Assembly: GCA_963651465.1 (NCBI GenBank) | Contig: CAVJPS010000003.1 | Span: 1-32,809 of the forward strand | DNA length: 32,809 nt | Direction: 5' to 3' | From: SUG2458 sp963651465 | GTDB lineage: Bacteria > Bacillota_I > Bacilli_A > RFN20 > CAG-826 | In this document: positions 6,319-14,922 of the stretch, piece by piece | Position numbering within the stretch: the first letter of the stretch is position 1 | How the letters are laid out: each line of letters starts with the position of its first letter | The notes under the pieces: generated by a model | The model's database searches: none | The model's input: only the letters and a program-made list of their open reading frames with translations | What the model was told of the DNA's origin: nothing | Translations under genes and position numbers: made by a program

Positions 6319-9300
6319 ATGAAAAAATTCTTTATATACGCATTAACTTATATTGGAATAACTTCTACAGTAGCCACTACTGTAACTCTCGTTGGACCTG
6401 CAATCATTAAAACTAGTGATACGGTCGGTTCTAATGATGAAGACGATGAAATTGAAGACGAAGAAGAAGAGGAAGAAGACATATTTGAAGTTGATGATGT
6501 TTCTTGCATGATTAGTGGTTTAACTAGTATGCGTTACGTTAATATTTCAAATGCTGCTTTTAATATTTATGACTCAAAAGAAGAAGAGACATATAAAATT
6601 ACTCTTTCTAATTTATATGCAACTATTGATATTGAAGGTTTAATGACTGGTGATTTCTCAGGATTAAATGTTCAAGGTACTTTAGGTATTAATGCTTATG
6701 GTTTAGATGTTGCATTCGATTTTGCATATTCTGATGTCTATAATGCTTATACTTCTGAGAATGCCGGTTCTGATCGCGGTGGTATTTATGTTGCACCGGA
6801 ATTAACAGACGATCCATATGGAAAATGTATTTTCTTAAGTAAACATTATAACCACGTTACAAATGAAGGATTTAATCCATATTTATCAGCAAAAATTTAC
6901 ACCAATGATTTAATTGATGGATTAAATAGAGTATTACGTGAATTCAATATTGAAATGCCAGAATTAAATATGGATATGGATATGGATTCCGAAAGCTTAA
7001 TTGCTAAAATGACTAGTATGGTATTTGAACCAGTAAGCGATACAAATTATCATAAAGCTACTTTAGATTTGGGTGATATGTTTGAATTAGGAACTGCTAT
7101 TCCTGTTGATTTATATTGTGTCAAGGAAGGTAGTGGATTTGAAAAAAAGGTATCACTAAGACGTGGTGTTATTAATGAATTTGAAATGAATGGGTTTGCT
7201 ATTTCAGGTGAACTTGATTTACAAACCTACGAAGATACAATTACTATCGTTCAACCAGACGCTCGTGATTATTATGTAGATTATTCCCGTGCATTTGATT
7301 TATTTGATTCTATTATGGCATTAACTAAAAAAGAATCATTTGGAATGGAGTTTGAGTTCTTACTTGATAAGGATGGTACTCATTATGGTTCATTTGGTGG
7401 TAATGCAATACTTAATGTTAAAGGACAACAACCTACATTCCAAGCTAACTTAGGTGTTGAACTATTTGGTAATAAAATTAATATGCAAGCTACATATCAA
7501 GATAACAATATGTATTTTGATTTGAATGGCTTATTAAAAACAAAAATTAATGTTCCTACAATGGGAGACATATTAGATTATCTAAAACAAACTTACGGTA
7601 GCGATAGTGCTGCAACATGTATTGAAGCATTTGTAAGTTTAGTACAAAATACAAACTTTAAAGAGCTTATTTCTGGTAATTTAGATAATTTAGAGGATTT
7701 CTGTTCGCGTATCTTTAAAGATGGTGGAGATATAATTGCTGAATTACAAGCTGATTTACTAGGCTTAGGTGACATAATTAAAGGTAAGATTTCAGTAGTA
7801 ATTGATGAAGAAACAAAAGCAATTAAAGCTATATACTTTGATGGCTGTGATATTTATTCGTACTTAGAAGATTGTTACTATAATGTAACTGCTATTATTT
7901 CATTAGCAGTTGATGACGCAACTGAAGCTGTTGTTCATTATTTAGAAATCTTTAATGAATATGTTGATATTGCAGATCATTATTACGAATTATATAAAGG
8001 ATATGTTGATTTAGGAATTGAATATTTCAATAAAGCATATTCATATATTGATGGTAAAGACTTTACTGACGCAGCTGCATGGAGTAATTTATTTGAAGAA
8101 ATTCTAGATGCAACAGGTATGAAGAAGTTTGCTGCTAACTTTGATGTTGATATTTGTAATGTTATTGATGGTGCACGAACTGATACGACAATGAGTGTTA
8201 GTGGATTCTTGCAAGTTGATATGACTGATGCATTTAATACTGAACACCCAACTAAGACATATGGTATGAAATTATATGCTTCAGTTGATATATTCGTAGT
8301 TGATCATCCGGATAAAATTCATAAAGTTGAATTACAAATTATTCACGATGTTGTATATGTTTCTTATATGGATAAGCTTAAGTTCCAAATGAATTTAACT
8401 TCTATTGCTGAAATAATTATGAAGATTATGGAATTAACTGGAACTGATACTTCTAAGGTTGATAAAGCTCTAGAATTAAATGAAGGTGGCTTTGGAAATA
8501 TAGCTACAGATACAATTAGTGATACAAGTTTATTAAGTGAGGAAGATACATCTAATTCAAGTTTACTTGCTGCTAATTCAATAACAAATATTGTTGATGC
8601 TGTTATGCAAGTAAAGGATATGTTAAAAGCATTTAAAGAATACGAATTTGATAACGAAAACGGAAATTATAGTGTTACTTTAGATGGTGATTATTTAGGC
8701 TTAGGTGGAGATTTAACACTTAAGTACAATAAAGGTACTGAAAACGGTGATTGCTTAACTATTCACAATATTAGAAATGGCATTGACGCTGTTGATATTG
8801 TAATGTACTTTGTTGATTACGATGAAACTAAGTATATGTCTACAAACTTAGATGATTACTTTGATTTTAATACTTTAACAACATTACTTGATTTTGGTAT
8901 TAAAGATCTTGATCGTACTTACTTTAGATTAACAGGTACTGCTACGATTTCAATTATAGGTATTATTAATTTTAATATTAATGTTGATGTTCAAATTTGG
9001 GTTGACGATAATAAAGAATTAACAATTAAAATTGATTTAAGTAATTTACCAAATGTTGGCGATGTAACTTGTGTTGGCGCTGGTATTTTATATAACGACG
9101 AATATAAACACACAACAAATGTTAATGAAAAAACTTATACTACGGCTGCTCGTTCTGCAGATATTAGTGATCGTAAAGCTTCTATTTATATTCAAAATAA
9201 TATGGTTTATATTGAACGTTCACAAACTGAAAAATTTACAAAGGTTCTTAAGAAGGTTTATGAAACATATTATAGGCATGCAATATGTACTTTAGATGAA

Positions 9301-9744
9301 TTCTTAAATACTGATTTCATACTTTACTATATGTTTGAAACAATTATTGATTTAACTGAAACAGTACAAAATTCAATTCTTGAAAGTATTACTCCTACAG
9401 ATATTAATGATATGAACTTAGAAGATGTTTTAAGTGAGTATTATATGACTGAAGGAACAAATGAAACTAAATTCACATTTGGTTTTGACCTAGATGCTTT
9501 ATCAAAAGATAGTTCAGCATTTAGTGATGAATATCTATATTTATACGCAAATGAAAATGAACTTTATAAACTTGATTTCTCAATGTCAATTGTAAGTGTT
9601 ATTGATATGAGTGCTACATTAACTCTTGCTGATACTCAAAAAGATGATATTGCAAGTGTTAATGAATATATTGCTTCATTTGCTCAATATGATGTAGTAG
9701 TAAATGAAACATACCACGAAACTGCTTCTCATCCATTTGCATAA
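6319..9744 (+). CDS. giant exported protein with about four tandem ~280-residue modules
   Basis: 1141 residues. Residues 1-31 form a hydrophobic export/anchor segment (Lys at 2-3, then a hydrophobic run). Residues 40-60 are almost entirely acidic. After that come repeated modules, each a beta-rich half with an NNMYF / VVYVSY / NNMVYI strand and a helix-plus-beta half with a pattern such as LDGDYLGLGGDL. The first landmark falls near residues 156, 398, 679 and 962, so the last three are spaced about 282. The alternation of amphipathic strands and helices recalls the half-barrel of LolA/LppX-type lipid-binding domains, but no family motif proves it. There is no sortase motif or lipobox. A very strong AAAGGAGGT precedes the ATG. 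It is the last gene of the operon and is closed by a long hairpin terminator. Possible roles are hydrophobic ligand carriage, adhesion or envelope structure; none is demonstrated. Confidence 0.6.
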   Translation: MKKFFIYALTYIGITSTVATTVTLVGPAIIKTSDTVGSNDEDDEIEDEEEEEEDIFEVDDVSCMISGLTSMRYVNISNAAFNIYDSKEEETYKITLSNLYATIDIEGLMTGDFSGLNVQGTLGINAYGLDVAFDFAYSDVYNAYTSENAGSDRGGIYVAPELTDDPYGKCIFLSKHYNHVTNEGFNPYLSAKIYTNDLIDGLNRVLREFNIEMPELNMDMDMDSESLIAKMTSMVFEPVSDTNYHKATLDLGDMFELGTAIPVDLYCVKEGSGFEKKVSLRRGVINEFEMNGFAISGELDLQTYEDTITIVQPDARDYYVDYSRAFDLFDSIMALTKKESFGMEFEFLLDKDGTHYGSFGGNAILNVKGQQPTFQANLGVELFGNKINMQATYQDNNMYFDLNGLLKTKINVPTMGDILDYLKQTYGSDSAATCIEAFVSLVQNTNFKELISGNLDNLEDFCSRIFKDGGDIIAELQADLLGLGDIIKGKISVVIDEETKAIKAIYFDGCDIYSYLEDCYYNVTAIISLAVDDATEAVVHYLEIFNEYVDIADHYYELYKGYVDLGIEYFNKAYSYIDGKDFTDAAAWSNLFEEILDATGMKKFAANFDVDICNVIDGARTDTTMSVSGFLQVDMTDAFNTEHPTKTYGMKLYASVDIFVVDHPDKIHKVELQIIHDVVYVSYMDKLKFQMNLTSIAEIIMKIMELTGTDTSKVDKALELNEGGFGNIATDTISDTSLLSEEDTSNSSLLAANSITNIVDAVMQVKDMLKAFKEYEFDNENGNYSVTLDGDYLGLGGDLTLKYNKGTENGDCLTIHNIRNGIDAVDIVMYFVDYDETKYMSTNLDDYFDFNTLTTLLDFGIKDLDRTYFRLTGTATISIIGIINFNINVDVQIWVDDNKELTIKIDLSNLPNVGDVTCVGAGILYNDEYKHTTNVNEKTYTTAARSADISDRKASIYIQNNMVYIERSQTEKFTKVLKKVYETYYRHAICTLDEFLNTDFILYYMFETIIDLTETVQNSILESITPTDINDMNLEDVLSEYYMTEGTNETKFTFGFDLDALSKDSSAFSDEYLYLYANENELYKLDFSMSIVSVIDMSATLTLADTQKDDIASVNEYIASFAQYDVVVNETYHETASHPFA

Positions 9745-9750
9745 TTTATT

Positions 9751-9792
9751 AAGGATTGTAGTCTTTTATGAAGACTCAATCCTTTTCTTTTT
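9751..9792 (+). terminator. intrinsic terminator after the 1141-aa gene
   Basis: A long interrupted stem: AAGGATTG (9751-9758) with CAATCCTT (9777-9784), and AGTCTT with AAGACT inside it, loop TTATG, followed by a T-rich run. Confidence 0.88.
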
Positions 9793-9813
9793 ACACAAAT
9801 ATAAATAAAAATA

Positions 9814-9854
9814 TTTTCATTTTTAAAAAAGCGGTATCATTTAAAAAATGAAAA
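9814..9854 (+). promoter_or_regulatory. spaced inverted half-sites upstream of the PfoR-like gene
   Basis: TTTTCATTT (9814-9822) and AAATGAAAA (9846-9854) are exact inverted copies lying just upstream of a promoter-like TTGTAC (9862-9867) / TATATT (9883-9888). The same two half-sites, one base apart, occur at 11902-11920. This may be a regulator site, but the AT-rich background makes chance possible. Confidence 0.3.
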
Positions 9855-9911
9855 TAAAGTATTGTACAAAAGTTATATTCAGTATATTTTAATAACTAGA
9901 GGTGTTATATT

Positions 9912-11159
9912 ATGAAAAAAGAAGAAGAAGTTGTAACTTCTAAAGAAGTACAAACTACTGAAACAACATCCAATGAAGAAGTAAAGGCTAATGATTCTAC
10001 AAATAATGAAGAACCAAAACCTTCTGTTGGCAAAAGAATCCTCAATTATGTAGTCACAACCACAAATGGTATGGCATACGGATTATTTGCTACTTTAATT
10101 ATTGGAACAATATTAGGTACAATTGGCATGCTTTTTAGCAAAGGTACTGGCAATGCATTTTGTGAATTTATGGCTAAGATCTTTGGCGTGTCAGGCACAT
10201 CGGGAGTTTCCTATATATTACAAATTTTAACTGGTGCTGGTATCGGTGTTGGTGTTGCAATTGCTTTAAAGTTAAATCCTTTACAAACAATTGTTTTAGC
10301 TGCTACTGGTGAAATTGCTAGTTATTTCTCGCTTTCAACAAAATTTGTTACTGCTGGTACATATTCAGATAAAATACAAATTGGTGATCCTTTAACAGTT
10401 TATTTAGTATGTATTTGTGTTGCATTAGCATTTAAATATGTATTACGAAAAAAGACTCCAGTTGATGTCTTATTAATTCCATTATTTGGTGTATTTGTTG
10501 GCACAGTTGCTGCATTACTTGTAAGATATCCTGCAATTTATGTTACATATGGTATTCAATGGTTAATTAATAGTGGTACTAACGCTGTTCCATTTGTAAT
10601 GGGTATTGTTGTTGCTGTATTAATGGGTATGGCATTAACAGCTCCAATTAGTAGTGCTGCTATTGGTGCTATGATATTTAACTTAGGAAACGAGATGACA
10701 ATCGCTGAAGCTCTTGCAGATCCAAGTAAAGCAGGTTTAGTTATTGCTTCTGGTGCTGCAATTGTTGGCTGTTGTTGCCAAATGGTTGGCTTTGCTGTTC
10801 AATCTCGTCGTGATAATTCTATTGGTATGGTTGCATCAATCTTTATTGGTACATCTATGCTTCAATTTAAAAACATTTTAAAGAAACCAATCGTGTGGTT
10901 ACCTACAATTATTGCTAGTGCTATTTTAGGACCTGTTTCAACTTGTTGGTTAAAACTTGCATGTATGGGTGCAAATGCTGGTATGGGTACAGCTGGATTA
11001 GTTGGTCAAATAGGTACATTTGCTTCAATGGGCAATACATGGCAAACTTGGGTTGGAATATTTGGACTTGAAATTGTTTTACCGGCTGTATTAGTATTTG
11101 GTATTGACTTATTATTCCGTAAATTTAATTTAATTAAAGACGGAGATTTACACGTATAA
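9912..11159 (+). CDS. PfoR-family (PTS EIIC-like) polytopic membrane protein
   Basis: A 415-residue integral membrane protein. Residues 1-40 are a hydrophilic, Glu/Thr-rich cytosolic tail, followed by about nine or ten transmembrane segments. Gly/Ala-rich segments and the stretch TAPISSAAIGAMIFNLGNE fit the COG3641 / PTS_EIIC_2 family, whose namesake PfoR was described as a perfringolysin regulator and whose members resemble sugar-PTS IIC domains without the phosphorylation domains. No IIA or IIB partner is present here, so PTS transport is not supported. It is a single gene with AGAGGT before the ATG and a bidirectional terminator after it. The substrate and true function are unknown. The half-sites at 9814-9854 may control it. 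Confidence 0.7.
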   Translation: MKKEEEVVTSKEVQTTETTSNEEVKANDSTNNEEPKPSVGKRILNYVVTTTNGMAYGLFATLIIGTILGTIGMLFSKGTGNAFCEFMAKIFGVSGTSGVSYILQILTGAGIGVGVAIALKLNPLQTIVLAATGEIASYFSLSTKFVTAGTYSDKIQIGDPLTVYLVCICVALAFKYVLRKKTPVDVLLIPLFGVFVGTVAALLVRYPAIYVTYGIQWLINSGTNAVPFVMGIVVAVLMGMALTAPISSAAIGAMIFNLGNEMTIAEALADPSKAGLVIASGAAIVGCCCQMVGFAVQSRRDNSIGMVASIFIGTSMLQFKNILKKPIVWLPTIIASAILGPVSTCWLKLACMGANAGMGTAGLVGQIGTFASMGNTWQTWVGIFGLEIVLPAVLVFGIDLLFRKFNLIKDGDLHV

Positions 11160-11166
11160 TAAAACA

Positions 11167-11196
11167 AAAAGAGCATTTTATTAGAAATGCTCTTTT
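11167..11196. terminator. bidirectional intrinsic terminator
   Basis: A perfect 12-bp stem (11167-11178 with 11185-11196, loop TATTAG) with A runs on the left and T runs on the right, located between two convergent genes. It can terminate both. Confidence 0.88.
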
Positions 11197-11208
11197 ACTT
11201 TGTAATTT

Positions 11209-11853
11209 TTACTTATTTTGGTTATCTTCAATATTATTTTCTTCAACAATATTGTTTTCTTTAATTTCAACTTCAATTACGTTTTTTGAGTTTCTTCTTG
11301 CGTAGAAATCTTCTTCCACTCTATGAAGTGGACCTTCTTTATTTCTTATAAAACGAATAAATGTATCAATAGCAAGTAGGTATAATGCAATACCGATTGT
11401 TATACCTATTAAGAAAGAATAACTATCGTTTTGTAATCCTAGTATTGCAAATACTAATAATAATATTCCAACCACTAAGTAAACAATTGCGTTAATTATA
11501 GGATATAATGGATTTTCTTTTATTATTGTATAGTATTTTATTGATGCTAGCTTTAAGAATCCTAATAAGATTAAACTTGCAGCTGAAACTATTAATATTG
11601 CGTGCATAATATATTTCCATCCAATAATAAAGATAATACCTGTTAATATATACATTAAAGGAAGAAATAAAGGTGAGTATTTTCTGTCTTTAAAACGTGC
11701 GAACCATTCGACCAAACCTTTAAGAATTAACAAAGTACCAGCTATTAAAGCAAAATAATTGCCAACTTGTTTTGGATAGATAAAACATAATGTTCCAGCA
11801 ATAAAGACCACAATAGAAAATATTAATTTTGAATATCTATTTATAGCTTTCAT
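11209..11853 (-). CDS. DUF308 / HdeD-like membrane protein
   Basis: A 214-residue protein with about six transmembrane segments in pairs (FSIVVFIAGTLCFIYP, YFALIAGTLLILKG, MYILTGIIFIIGW and so on), the arrangement of the HdeD/DUF308 family, whose E. coli founder is linked to acid resistance but whose mechanism is unknown. The last 45 residues form a charged Glu/Asn-rich cytosolic tail (KENNIVEENNIEDNQNK). I chose ATG 11853 (MKAINRYSK) because GGAGG stands just before it; the frame reaches back to 11901 with no ribosome binding site. It is divergent from the aminopeptidase gene, with the palindrome 11902-11920 between them. Confidence 0.7.
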   Translation of the reverse strand: MKAINRYSKLIFSIVVFIAGTLCFIYPKQVGNYFALIAGTLLILKGLVEWFARFKDRKYSPLFLPLMYILTGIIFIIGWKYIMHAILIVSAASLILLGFLKLASIKYYTIIKENPLYPIINAIVYLVVGILLLVFAILGLQNDSYSFLIGITIGIALYLLAIDTFIRFIRNKEGPLHRVEEDFYARRNSKNVIEVEIKENNIVEENNIEDNQNK

Positions 11854-11901
11854 AGTAATGCCTCCAATCATACATATATATAATAAAATATTATCGAGCA
11901 T

Positions 11902-11920
11902 TTTTCATTTAAAATGAAAA
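11902..11920. promoter_or_regulatory. perfect palindrome in a divergent promoter region
   Basis: TTTTCATTT-A-AAATGAAAA is a 19-base perfect inverted repeat between two divergent genes. It overlaps the place expected for the -35 of the aminopeptidase gene, whose -10-like TAAAAT lies near 11930. The half-sites are the same as at 9814-9854. Confidence 0.4.
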
Positions 11921-11954
11921 TATTTGTAGTAAAATACTTAAAAGAGGTGTTAAT

Positions 11955-13181
11955 ATGGATCAAGAAAGAATTAAAAAATATGCACAATGTATTGTATTAA
12001 AAGGTGCTAATGTACAAAAAGATCAAATAGTAGATATTTCTATTGCTGCTGATCAATATGAATTTGCTCGTTTATTAGTAGAAGAATGTTATAAAGCAGG
12101 AGCAAAAAGCGTTAGGGTTGATTTTGTTGATGACGTAATTTATAAACTAAATGTTAATAATAAATCATTAGAAACTTTAACTGAATTTCCTTTATGGGAA
12201 GAAGAAAAATTGAAATATAAAGTCGAACATTTACCAGTTCGTATCTATATTACTTCTGAAGACCCAGACGGACTAAAAGGTGTTGATCAAGAAAAATCTG
12301 CTAAGGCTCAAATGATTAATTACCCTAAAATGAAAAAATACATTGACCAAATGGAAAATAAATATCAATGGGTAATTGCTGGTGTACCTTCTAAAGAATG
12401 GGCACGTAAAGTTTTTCCTGGCTTAAGTGATGACGAAGCTGTTGAAAAATTATGGGAAGCAATTTTATATACATCCCGTATTACTGAAGACCCACTTAAA
12501 GCATGGGATGAGCATAATGCTAATTTAGCAAACCGCTGTAATTATTTAAATAATTTACATTTAAAAGAATTACGTTATAAATCAAGTAACGGTACTGACT
12601 TCAAAGTAGGCTTAATTGAAGATTGTCTATTTGAGGGTGGTGGCGAAACTACATTAGGAAGTAATATTTATTTTAATCCTAATATGCCAACTGAAGAATG
12701 TTTTACATCTCCTAAAAAAGGTGAAGCAGAAGGTATTGTCTATTCTACAAAACCATTATCATATAATGGTGAAATTATTGATAATTTCTGGTTTAAATTT
12801 GAAAAAGGTAAAGTAGTTGATTACGGTGCTGAAAAGAATAAACAATTATTAGACCAAATGTTAAATCTTGATGAAGGTGCTTCTTATTTAGGAGAATGTG
12901 CTTTAGTTCCAGTTGATTCACCAGTTTCTAATAGTAATATTTTATTCTTTGAAACTTTATATGACGAAAATGCATCATGTCACTTAGCATTAGGTATGGG
13001 CTTTACTAACTTAATTAAAGATTACGATAAGTATACTTTAGATGAATTACACGCTAAAGGTATTAATGATTCAATGAGTCACGTTGACTTTATGATTGGC
13101 TCAAAAGATTTAGATATCGTTGGTGTTGATCAAGACGGTAAAGAACACCAAATCTTTAAAAATGGTGATTGGGCATTCTAA
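11955..13181 (+). CDS. aminopeptidase, M29 family (AmpS/PepS-like)
   Basis: A 408-residue metallo-aminopeptidase of the M29 (thermophilic metalloprotease) family, which removes N-terminal residues from peptides in the cytosol with two metal ions. Recognisable marks are GGETTLGSNIYFNPNMPTEE followed by the FTSP segment that carries a metal Glu, LGECALVP with the second Glu, a His in ASCHLALG, and SHVDFMIG, which gives the His-x-Asp ligands. Length matches the family (about 410). AGAGGT is upstream. It is monocistronic, ended by the hairpin at 13198. In a peptide-fermenting organism it would feed amino acids to catabolism; that part is inference. Confidence 0.93.
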   Translation: MDQERIKKYAQCIVLKGANVQKDQIVDISIAADQYEFARLLVEECYKAGAKSVRVDFVDDVIYKLNVNNKSLETLTEFPLWEEEKLKYKVEHLPVRIYITSEDPDGLKGVDQEKSAKAQMINYPKMKKYIDQMENKYQWVIAGVPSKEWARKVFPGLSDDEAVEKLWEAILYTSRITEDPLKAWDEHNANLANRCNYLNNLHLKELRYKSSNGTDFKVGLIEDCLFEGGGETTLGSNIYFNPNMPTEECFTSPKKGEAEGIVYSTKPLSYNGEIIDNFWFKFEKGKVVDYGAEKNKQLLDQMLNLDEGASYLGECALVPVDSPVSNSNILFFETLYDENASCHLALGMGFTNLIKDYDKYTLDELHAKGINDSMSHVDFMIGSKDLDIVGVDQDGKEHQIFKNGDWAF

Positions 13182-13197
13182 TATTAATTTATTTACT

Positions 13198-13226
13198 AAA
13201 GAAGCTTATTTTAGCTTCTTTTTTAT
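13198..13226 (+). terminator. intrinsic terminator after the M29 aminopeptidase gene
   Basis: Stem AAAGAAGCT / AGCTTCTTT with loop TATTTT, followed by a T tract. Confidence 0.88.
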
Positions 13227-13307
13227 TTTAACTTTAATAATATTTAAAAATTATATATTATTTATTATATAGACTTATGCAAATAAAGAAGGAAAGGAGC
13301 GTTAGAA

Positions 13308-14879
13308 ATGAATATATCAAATATAGGTAAAAATATATACGTTAATCTAGACGTAAAAGAATTATTAAAAAAAGCTTTAGACAAAAAAGAGGGTACATTA
13401 GCTAATAATGGAGCATTAGTTATTTATACAGGTAAATATACTGGTAGAAGTCCAAATGATAAATTTATAGTTGATACTCCTTCAGTCCATAACGACATTG
13501 CGTGGGGAAAAGTAAATAAACCTATTAGCAATGAAAAGTTTGAAAACATAAAAAATAAAGCTTTAAAATATTTAACTAATAAAGATTTATATGTTTTTAA
13601 TGGCTTTGCCGGTGCTGATAAAAAACATCGTAAAAAATTTACTATTATAAATGAATACGCATCTCAAAACTTATTCATTCATCAATTACTGGTGAGACCT
13701 AGTGAAGATGAACTTGCAAACTTTGGTACTCCAGATTACACAATTCTTGTTGCTCCTGGATTTAAATGTAATCCCGAAGTTGACGGAGTTAATAGTGAAG
13801 CTGCTATTATTATTAATTATGAAAGTCACGAAATTGTAATCGTTGGTACTGCTTATTGTGGTGAAATTAAAAAATCTGTTTTCTCAACAATGAATTATGT
13901 TTTAACAAAAGAAAATATTCTCCCAATGCATTGTAGTGCAAATAAAGATCCTTTAACAGATGAAACTGCAATATTCTTTGGTTTATCCGGAACTGGTAAA
14001 ACAACATTATCGGCGGACTCTAATCGTAAGTTAATCGGTGACGATGAACATGGTTGGTCAAATGAAGGTGTCTTTAATATTGAAGGTGGATGTTATGCTA
14101 AATGTATTAATTTAAGCAAAGAAAACGAACCTGACATTTATAACGCTATTAAAGAAGGCGCAGTAGTTGAAAATGTAGTGATGAATGAAGAAACTAAAGA
14201 ATTAGATTTCTTTGATTCTAGATATACTGAAAACACACGTGTTGCATATCCTATCAATTATATAAATAACGCTGAATTAAAAGGGACAGGAGGAATTCCT
14301 AAAGTAGTAATATTTTTAACTGCTGATGCCTTTGGAGTATTACCTCCTATTAGTAAATTAGATAAGAACGCAGCAATGTATCATTTTGTTTCAGGCTTTA
14401 CTTCTAAACTTGCTGGAACAGAAAGAGGAGTACTTGAACCTCAACCAACATTCTCTACTTTATTTGGTGAACCATTTATGCCAATGAGCCCAGCGATTTA
14501 TGCTCAAATGCTTGGTGATAGATTAGACAAATATGGAACTAAAGTTTATTTGATTAATACTGGTTGGAGTGGTGGCAGTGCATCAAGTGGGGCAAAACGT
14601 ATTAAACTTTCATATACTCGTGCAATGGTAAACGCTTGTTTAAATGGTGATATTGAAAAAGAAACATTTAAACATAGTGATATATTTAATGTTGATTTCC
14701 CAACTAAATTACCAGGAGTACCAAGTGAAATACTTGATCCAAAAGAAGCTTGGGAAGATAAAGAAGCTTACGATAAAGAAGCTAATAAATTAGCATTAAT
14801 GTTTAATAAAAACTTTAATGAAAAATATTTAGATATGCCAGAAGAAATTAAAAATGCTGGTCCAAGAATAATAAAATAA
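13308..14879 (+). CDS. pckA: phosphoenolpyruvate carboxykinase (ATP)
   Basis: A 523-residue ATP-type PEP carboxykinase, catalysing oxaloacetate + ATP to PEP + CO2 + ADP or the reverse. Visible sites: TGRSPNDKF (residues 45-53, substrate Arg), the kinase-1a P-loop GLSGTGKTTLS near residue 225, the metal-binding kinase-2 motif IGDDEHGW near residue 244, and NTGWSGG near the C terminus. Length is typical (520-540). A strong ribosome binding site (AAAGGAGCG) precedes the ATG. Fermenters often run this enzyme in the carboxylating direction to make ATP and oxaloacetate. Direction cannot be read from sequence. It is monocistronic, with a shared terminator facing the CofE-like gene. Confidence 0.97.
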   Translation: MNISNIGKNIYVNLDVKELLKKALDKKEGTLANNGALVIYTGKYTGRSPNDKFIVDTPSVHNDIAWGKVNKPISNEKFENIKNKALKYLTNKDLYVFNGFAGADKKHRKKFTIINEYASQNLFIHQLLVRPSEDELANFGTPDYTILVAPGFKCNPEVDGVNSEAAIIINYESHEIVIVGTAYCGEIKKSVFSTMNYVLTKENILPMHCSANKDPLTDETAIFFGLSGTGKTTLSADSNRKLIGDDEHGWSNEGVFNIEGGCYAKCINLSKENEPDIYNAIKEGAVVENVVMNEETKELDFFDSRYTENTRVAYPINYINNAELKGTGGIPKVVIFLTADAFGVLPPISKLDKNAAMYHFVSGFTSKLAGTERGVLEPQPTFSTLFGEPFMPMSPAIYAQMLGDRLDKYGTKVYLINTGWSGGSASSGAKRIKLSYTRAMVNACLNGDIEKETFKHSDIFNVDFPTKLPGVPSEILDPKEAWEDKEAYDKEANKLALMFNKNFNEKYLDMPEEIKNAGPRIIK

Positions 14880-14888
14880 GAACATCAA

Positions 14889-14917
14889 AAAAAAGCAATT
14901 GTTGAAATTGCTTTTTT
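14889..14917. terminator. bidirectional terminator between pckA and the CofE-like gene
   Basis: A perfect 12-bp stem AAAAAAGCAATT / AATTGCTTTTTT with loop GTTGA, having A on one side and T on the other, between convergent genes. Confidence 0.88.
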
Positions 14918-14922
14918 CTTTG

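Noticed and set aside
7593..7775. Minus-strand frame inside the 1141-residue gene
   Set aside because: No ribosome binding site and no domain; fully inside a longer well-initiated gene.
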